Assembly (NCBI GenBank): GCA_031367325.1 | Contig: JANLPQ010000034.1 | Location: forward strand, 4,618 to 68,617 | Direction of reading: 5' to 3' | DNA: 64,000 bases | Origin: JAAFIP01 sp031367325 | Lineage (GTDB): Bacteria; Pseudomonadota; Gammaproteobacteria; Burkholderiales; Burkholderiaceae_C | Shown here: positions 59,492-64,000 of the stretch, one piece after another | How positions within the stretch are numbered: position 1 is the first letter of the stretch | Layout: every line of letters begins with the position of its first letter | Notes under the pieces: generated by a model | The model's database searches: none | Seen by the model: the letters and a program-made list of their open reading frames with translations, nothing else | Told to the model about the DNA's origin: nothing | Program-made: the position numbers and the translations under genes

Positions 59492-60473
59492 GTCGCCCGA
59501 GATCGTGCCGACCGATAGTGCGGCTCGCCCAACCGTTGGTGCGGGTCAGTTGCTACGCCAAGCCAGAGAAGCGGCGGGTCTGCATATTGCTGCGTTGGCC
59601 GTGATGCTCAAAGTATCAGTTAAAAAATTGGAGGCGCTCGAAGGCAATCACTTTGAATTGTTGCCAGATGCTGTTTTTGTTCGCGCATTGGCGTCCAGCG
59701 TTTGCCGCACCCTCAAAATTGATGCCACGCCCATTTTGGCGCAGCTGCCAGTAACGTCTTCGCCGAGGCTGACCTACCAAACCACTGGCATGAATGAAGC
59801 GTTTCGCTCGCCGGGCGATGGGCCTGGCCCGACGATTTGGACGCAATTGTCCAAGCCTGCCGTTTTGGCTGGATTGGCTTTGTTGTTAGGTGCATTGGTG
59901 TTGGTGTTTTTGCCCGCCCTGAAAGCCGGGGTCACCACTATTCAAGCCACTGCCGGACAAACCTCCCTGGCTGGTCTAGCGAAATCAGAGGCTCAAAAGC
60001 TTTCAGACACGTCGCTGCAGGCTAAATTAGCGTCGCCTGACGCGGTGGCAGCAGCAAGCGCAAGCGTCTCGAATGCTAGTCCGCCTGATGCAGATGGCGG
60101 CGGTTCAGCGCAAACGACAGTCACCATGACCGCGTCCAGTCCCGCTCCCACATCAGATTTAAAAGCATTAGCACTTGGCGGCAGCCCGGGCACGTCATCA
60201 CCGACGTTTGTCGCTAGCGCCAGCTCGCCTTCATCAGCGGATATTGTTGTCTTCACTGCTCAAGGCGAGTCCTGGGTTGAAGCCACAGACGCTAAAGGCC
60301 AAGTGGTGCTGAGACGGATGTTGATTGCGGGCGACGTGGTAGGTGCGGCAGGCACTTTGCCCCTCAGGGTGGTCGTGGGCCGCGCCAACATGACGCAGGT
60401 ACACATACGCGGCAAAGGTTTTGACTTAAGCCCAGTTTCAAAAGACAACGTTGCCCGATTTGAGGTGAAGTAA
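59484..60473 (+). CDS. rodZ: RodZ-like cytoskeletal/HTH membrane protein
   Basis: A 329-residue membrane protein. It has an N-terminal helix-turn-helix (about 20-88, GQLLRQAREAAGLHIAALAVMLKVS), one membrane helix (about 131-150, LAGLALLLGALVLVFLPAL), a long disordered Ser/Ala/Thr region, and a C-terminal DUF4115 domain (about 250-325, FTAQGESWVEATDAKGQVVLRR). RodZ links MreB to the elongation machinery. The ATG at 59484, eight bases inside pilW, gives the natural start. ispG follows with the start one base after the stop. Confidence 0.9.
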   Translation: MSESPEIVPTDSAARPTVGAGQLLRQAREAAGLHIAALAVMLKVSVKKLEALEGNHFELLPDAVFVRALASSVCRTLKIDATPILAQLPVTSSPRLTYQTTGMNEAFRSPGDGPGPTIWTQLSKPAVLAGLALLLGALVLVFLPALKAGVTTIQATAGQTSLAGLAKSEAQKLSDTSLQAKLASPDAVAAASASVSNASPPDADGGGSAQTTVTMTASSPAPTSDLKALALGGSPGTSSPTFVASASSPSSADIVVFTAQGESWVEATDAKGQVVLRRMLIAGDVVGAAGTLPLRVVVGRANMTQVHIRGKGFDLSPVSKDNVARFEVK

Positions 60474-61745
<1,272 letters not shown>

Positions 61746-61763
61746 CCAAATTTGCAATAAATC

Positions 61764-63065
61764 ATGGCTGAAAAATTAGTTGCCGTGAAGGGCATGAACG
61801 ATATCTTGCCACCTGATTCAGCGCGCTGGGAATGGTTGGAAGAAAAAGTCCGCACACTGATGGCGCGCTACGCATACCGCAACATCCGCACACCGATTGT
61901 TGAGCCCACGCCGCTGTTCGTTCGCGGTCTGGGCTCTGTGACGGACATTGTTGAAAAAGAGATGTACTCTTTTGAAGACAAGCTCAACGGTGAGGCGCTA
62001 ACTCTGCGGCCTGAAAACACCGCTGGTGTGGTGCGTGCCGTGGCCGAACACTCGATGCTTTATGAAGGCGGTAAACGCCTGTACTACATGGGCCCGATGT
62101 TTCGCCATGAGCGCCCGCAGCGTGGGCGGTATCGGCAGTTTCACCAAATCGGCGCAGAGGCGCTTGGTTTTCCAGGCGCGGAGCTCGACGCCGAATTGAT
62201 TTTGCTGGCTGACGCCCTGTGGAAAGAGCTGGGCTTAAAAGATGTCAGCCTGGAGCTGAATAGCTTGGGACAGCCAGACGAGCGCCAGCAGCATCGCAGC
62301 GCGTTGATCGCCTATTTTGAAGCGCACAGCGACGTGTTGGACGAGGAGTCCAAGCGTCGGTTGCGCAGCAACCCGCTGCGCTTGCTCGACAGTAAAAATC
62401 CAACCATGCAGGCCATGTTAGAGGCAGCTCCCAAGCTCATTGATTTTTTAGGCGAGGCGTCGCTCAAGCACTTCAACAGCGTCAGGACCATGCTTGACGC
62501 GAATGATGTTGCCTACCGCATCAACCCGCGCTTGGTGCGCGGCATGGACTACTACAACCTTACCGTGTTTGAGTTCGTGACAACGAGTTTAGGTTCCCAG
62601 GGCACGATTTGTGGCGGTGGCCGCTACGATTACTTGATCGAGCAAATTGGCGGCAAGCCTGCGCCAGCGGTGGGCTGGGCACTGGGCGTTGAGCGTGTGC
62701 TGGAGCTCATCAAGGAGCAAGGCAACGATGTCCCCGTGCCTGCACCCGACGCCTATGCCGTGATACCCGAGTCATCGGCCGTGTCGGTTGCCCTTAAGGT
62801 GTTGCAACAGTTAAGGTCGGCTGGTATCAGCGTGCAAATGCATTCTGGCTTGAGCCTGGACGGTATGGGCAGCATGAAGTCGCAGTTCAAAAAGGCTGAC
62901 GGCAGCGGCGCAAGGTTTGCCTTAATCTTCGCAGCCGACGAGCTGGCGCAGGGCTGCGTTGCCCTAAAACCGCTTCGCGGGACGGCGGATGGTCAACAGG
63001 CCGATACGCAAACCATCCAGAGGCTGGACGATGTGGCTAACTGGGCGCGGCTTTTACTGCCTTAG
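61764..63065 (+). CDS. hisS: histidyl-tRNA synthetase
   Basis: A 433-residue class II aminoacyl-tRNA synthetase. Motif 1 region is YRNIRTPIVEPTPLFVRGLG, motif 2 GPMFRHERPQRGRYRQFHQ and motif 3 AVGWALGVERVLEL; the histidine-specific signatures RGMDYYNLTVFEFV and CGGGRYDYLIEQIGG are present. The C-terminal anticodon-binding domain spans about 330-430. Its order after ispG and before yfgM and bamB is the standard one. A 116-base gap follows with no clear terminator. Confidence 0.98.
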   Translation: MAEKLVAVKGMNDILPPDSARWEWLEEKVRTLMARYAYRNIRTPIVEPTPLFVRGLGSVTDIVEKEMYSFEDKLNGEALTLRPENTAGVVRAVAEHSMLYEGGKRLYYMGPMFRHERPQRGRYRQFHQIGAEALGFPGAELDAELILLADALWKELGLKDVSLELNSLGQPDERQQHRSALIAYFEAHSDVLDEESKRRLRSNPLRLLDSKNPTMQAMLEAAPKLIDFLGEASLKHFNSVRTMLDANDVAYRINPRLVRGMDYYNLTVFEFVTTSLGSQGTICGGGRYDYLIEQIGGKPAPAVGWALGVERVLELIKEQGNDVPVPAPDAYAVIPESSAVSVALKVLQQLRSAGISVQMHSGLSLDGMGSMKSQFKKADGSGARFALIFAADELAQGCVALKPLRGTADGQQADTQTIQRLDDVANWARLLLP

Positions 63066-63181
63066 CTCGAACTGCTACCCACTTGAGGCGTACCGCAGGC
63101 CTCTACAATCGGGGCATTTCGCGGACTCCTCGTCAGGTGTCCTTTATTGGTTTTTAAAACAGACATTCCAAAACTACTTTT

Positions 63182-63859
63182 ATGGCACAACACCTCGATT
63201 TGGAAGAGCAAGAGCAACTTGCCGAACTCAAGCACTTCTGGAAGCAATACGGCAACCTCATCACGTGGACAATGATCGCCGTGTTTGGCACTGTTGCCGC
63301 CTGGAACGGTTACCAATATTGGCAGGCCAAACAATCATCGCAGGCGTCCGTCATGTACGACGAGGTCGAGCGTGCTGTTCAGGCTGGCGACATTCCCCGG
63401 ATTGATCGTTCGGTAGCGGACATGAAGGACCGTTTTAGCGGTACTGTGTACGCGGAGCAGGCGGGTCTGCTGTCAGCCAAGGCTTACTACGACAAAGGTA
63501 ATCTGGATGCTGCCAAAGCAGCTCTGATTTGGGTGGCCGACAAAGGCAAAGACGAAGGCTTCCAATCGATAGCAAAGCTGCGGCTATCCGGTATCTTGCT
63601 TGAAACCAAAGCTTACGATGAAGCATTAAAAACACTCTCGAGCACATTCTCTAAAGATTTCGCCCCACTCGCCAGTGACCGCCGAGGGGACATTTTTCTT
63701 ATTCAAGGAAAAAAGATCGAGGCCAAGTCGGAGTACGAAAAAGCCTACAAAGGGCTGGACGAACGCGCCGAGTATCGACGTCTGGTTGAGGTCAAGCTCA
63801 ATTCCCTTGGCGTTGACCCGGCAGCGGTGACGGCACCTGCAACGGAGGTCAAAAAATGA
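63182..63859 (+). CDS. yfgM: YfgM family membrane-anchored TPR protein
   Basis: A 225-residue protein with a short cytoplasmic N-terminus (DLEEQEQLAELKHFWKQYGN), one membrane helix (about 22-42) and a periplasmic TPR-like domain (about 50-220). In E. coli YfgM binds SecYEG with PpiD, and ppiD also occurs in this window. Position between hisS and bamB is conserved. The stop overlaps the bamB ATG as ATGA. Confidence 0.93.
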   Translation: MAQHLDLEEQEQLAELKHFWKQYGNLITWTMIAVFGTVAAWNGYQYWQAKQSSQASVMYDEVERAVQAGDIPRIDRSVADMKDRFSGTVYAEQAGLLSAKAYYDKGNLDAAKAALIWVADKGKDEGFQSIAKLRLSGILLETKAYDEALKTLSSTFSKDFAPLASDRRGDIFLIQGKKIEAKSEYEKAYKGLDERAEYRRLVEVKLNSLGVDPAAVTAPATEVKK

Positions 63860-64000
63860 GACTTTATAGGTCATTCGAGCCTTACGTCCATAATTACAGG
63901 GCGCCAGCAGCTTCTATTTTAATAGCATCCTGTGTACTGTCCATTCTGTTGTCGGGTTGCTCAGCGATGTCCTACTTCACCAGCCCAGCCAAACCTCAAC
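63856..64000 (+). CDS. bamB: outer-membrane assembly lipoprotein BamB, N-terminal fragment (cut by window end)
   Basis: Only the first 48 codons lie in the window. They encode a charged start, a hydrophobic leader (ILIASCVLSILLSGC) with a lipobox, and the beginning of the mature protein (SAMSYFTSPAKPQ). The identity rests on this lipoprotein start and on the conserved gene order hisS-yfgM-bamB. The beta-propeller that would prove it lies beyond the end. A good ribosome site (GGAGG at 63844-63848) precedes the ATG. Confidence 0.85.
   Translation, partial: MRLYRSFEPYVHNYRAPAASILIASCVLSILLSGCSAMSYFTSPAKPQ

Overview
The window reads as chromosomal DNA of a betaproteobacterium of the order Burkholderiales, most likely family Comamonadaceae. 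This rests on gene content and gene order: sucA-sucB-lpdA-zapE, ndk-rlmN-pilW-rodZ-ispG-hisS-yfgM-bamB, a bamD/rluD divergent pair, scpB next to rluB, DUF3422 and DUF6172 proteins, and REP-like repeats of the kind common in that family. I cannot name a genus from the sequence alone. There are 57 protein genes (the last cut by the window end), two tRNAs (Val-TAC, His-GTG) and no rRNA, CRISPR array, prophage or intact transposase gene.

Layout. 0-7.4 kb: clpB, a small membrane protein, an MFS exporter, a bactofilin and a ThDP enzyme. 7.35-9.85 kb: a repeat-rich accessory patch around an aldehyde dehydrogenase. 9.9-12 kb: a leftward nfeD-qmcA-DUF2237-DUF6172 cluster. 12.2-14.5 kb: an Orn/Lys/Arg decarboxylase with a clear terminator. 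14.7-28.4 kb: two complete peptide ABC importers (dppABCDF and yejABEF), separated by leftward DUF3422 and fabI. 28.4-33.3 kb: a TadA-haloalkane dehalogenase fusion, uvrC, a TonB-like lipoprotein and pgsA. 33.4-38.7 kb: an EamA transporter, a polyglycine lipoprotein, and a LysR regulator divergent from a fluoroacetate dehalogenase and a tartrate/malate dehydrogenase. 38.9-49.5 kb: HU, tRNA-Val, ppiD, tRNA-His and the 2-oxoglutarate dehydrogenase genes (interrupted by an AT-rich lipoprotein), then zapE. 49.5-64 kb: PP2C, a DinG-type helicase, bamD, rluD, scpB, rluB, and the compact ndk-to-bamB housekeeping run.

The most unusual feature is a short dispersed repeat, here called the CTAT/AGCAG element. 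It has a conserved stem CTAY-N7-RTAG followed directly by a CTGCT-TG-AGCAG hairpin. I find ten copies. Seven are intergenic, and six of these begin within about 60 bases of the stop codon of a flanking gene. Three are translated inside conserved proteins: UvrC, the YejF ATPase and the SucB linker. The first stem shows paired changes (CTAC with GTAG), which suggests selection on RNA or single-stranded DNA structure. YejF carries two further unrelated repeat-like inserts, so three families have lengthened a single protein.

Other repeat structures are two 168-bp copies flanking the aldehyde dehydrogenase, two GCGAAGGAC-type long inverted repeats bracketing sucB-lpdA, and a near-perfect 25-bp inverted repeat. 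All CTAT/AGCAG copies lie left of 45.4 kb. The tetranucleotide CTAG is also much commoner in left-hand genes than in right-hand genes, so the two parts of the window differ in composition.
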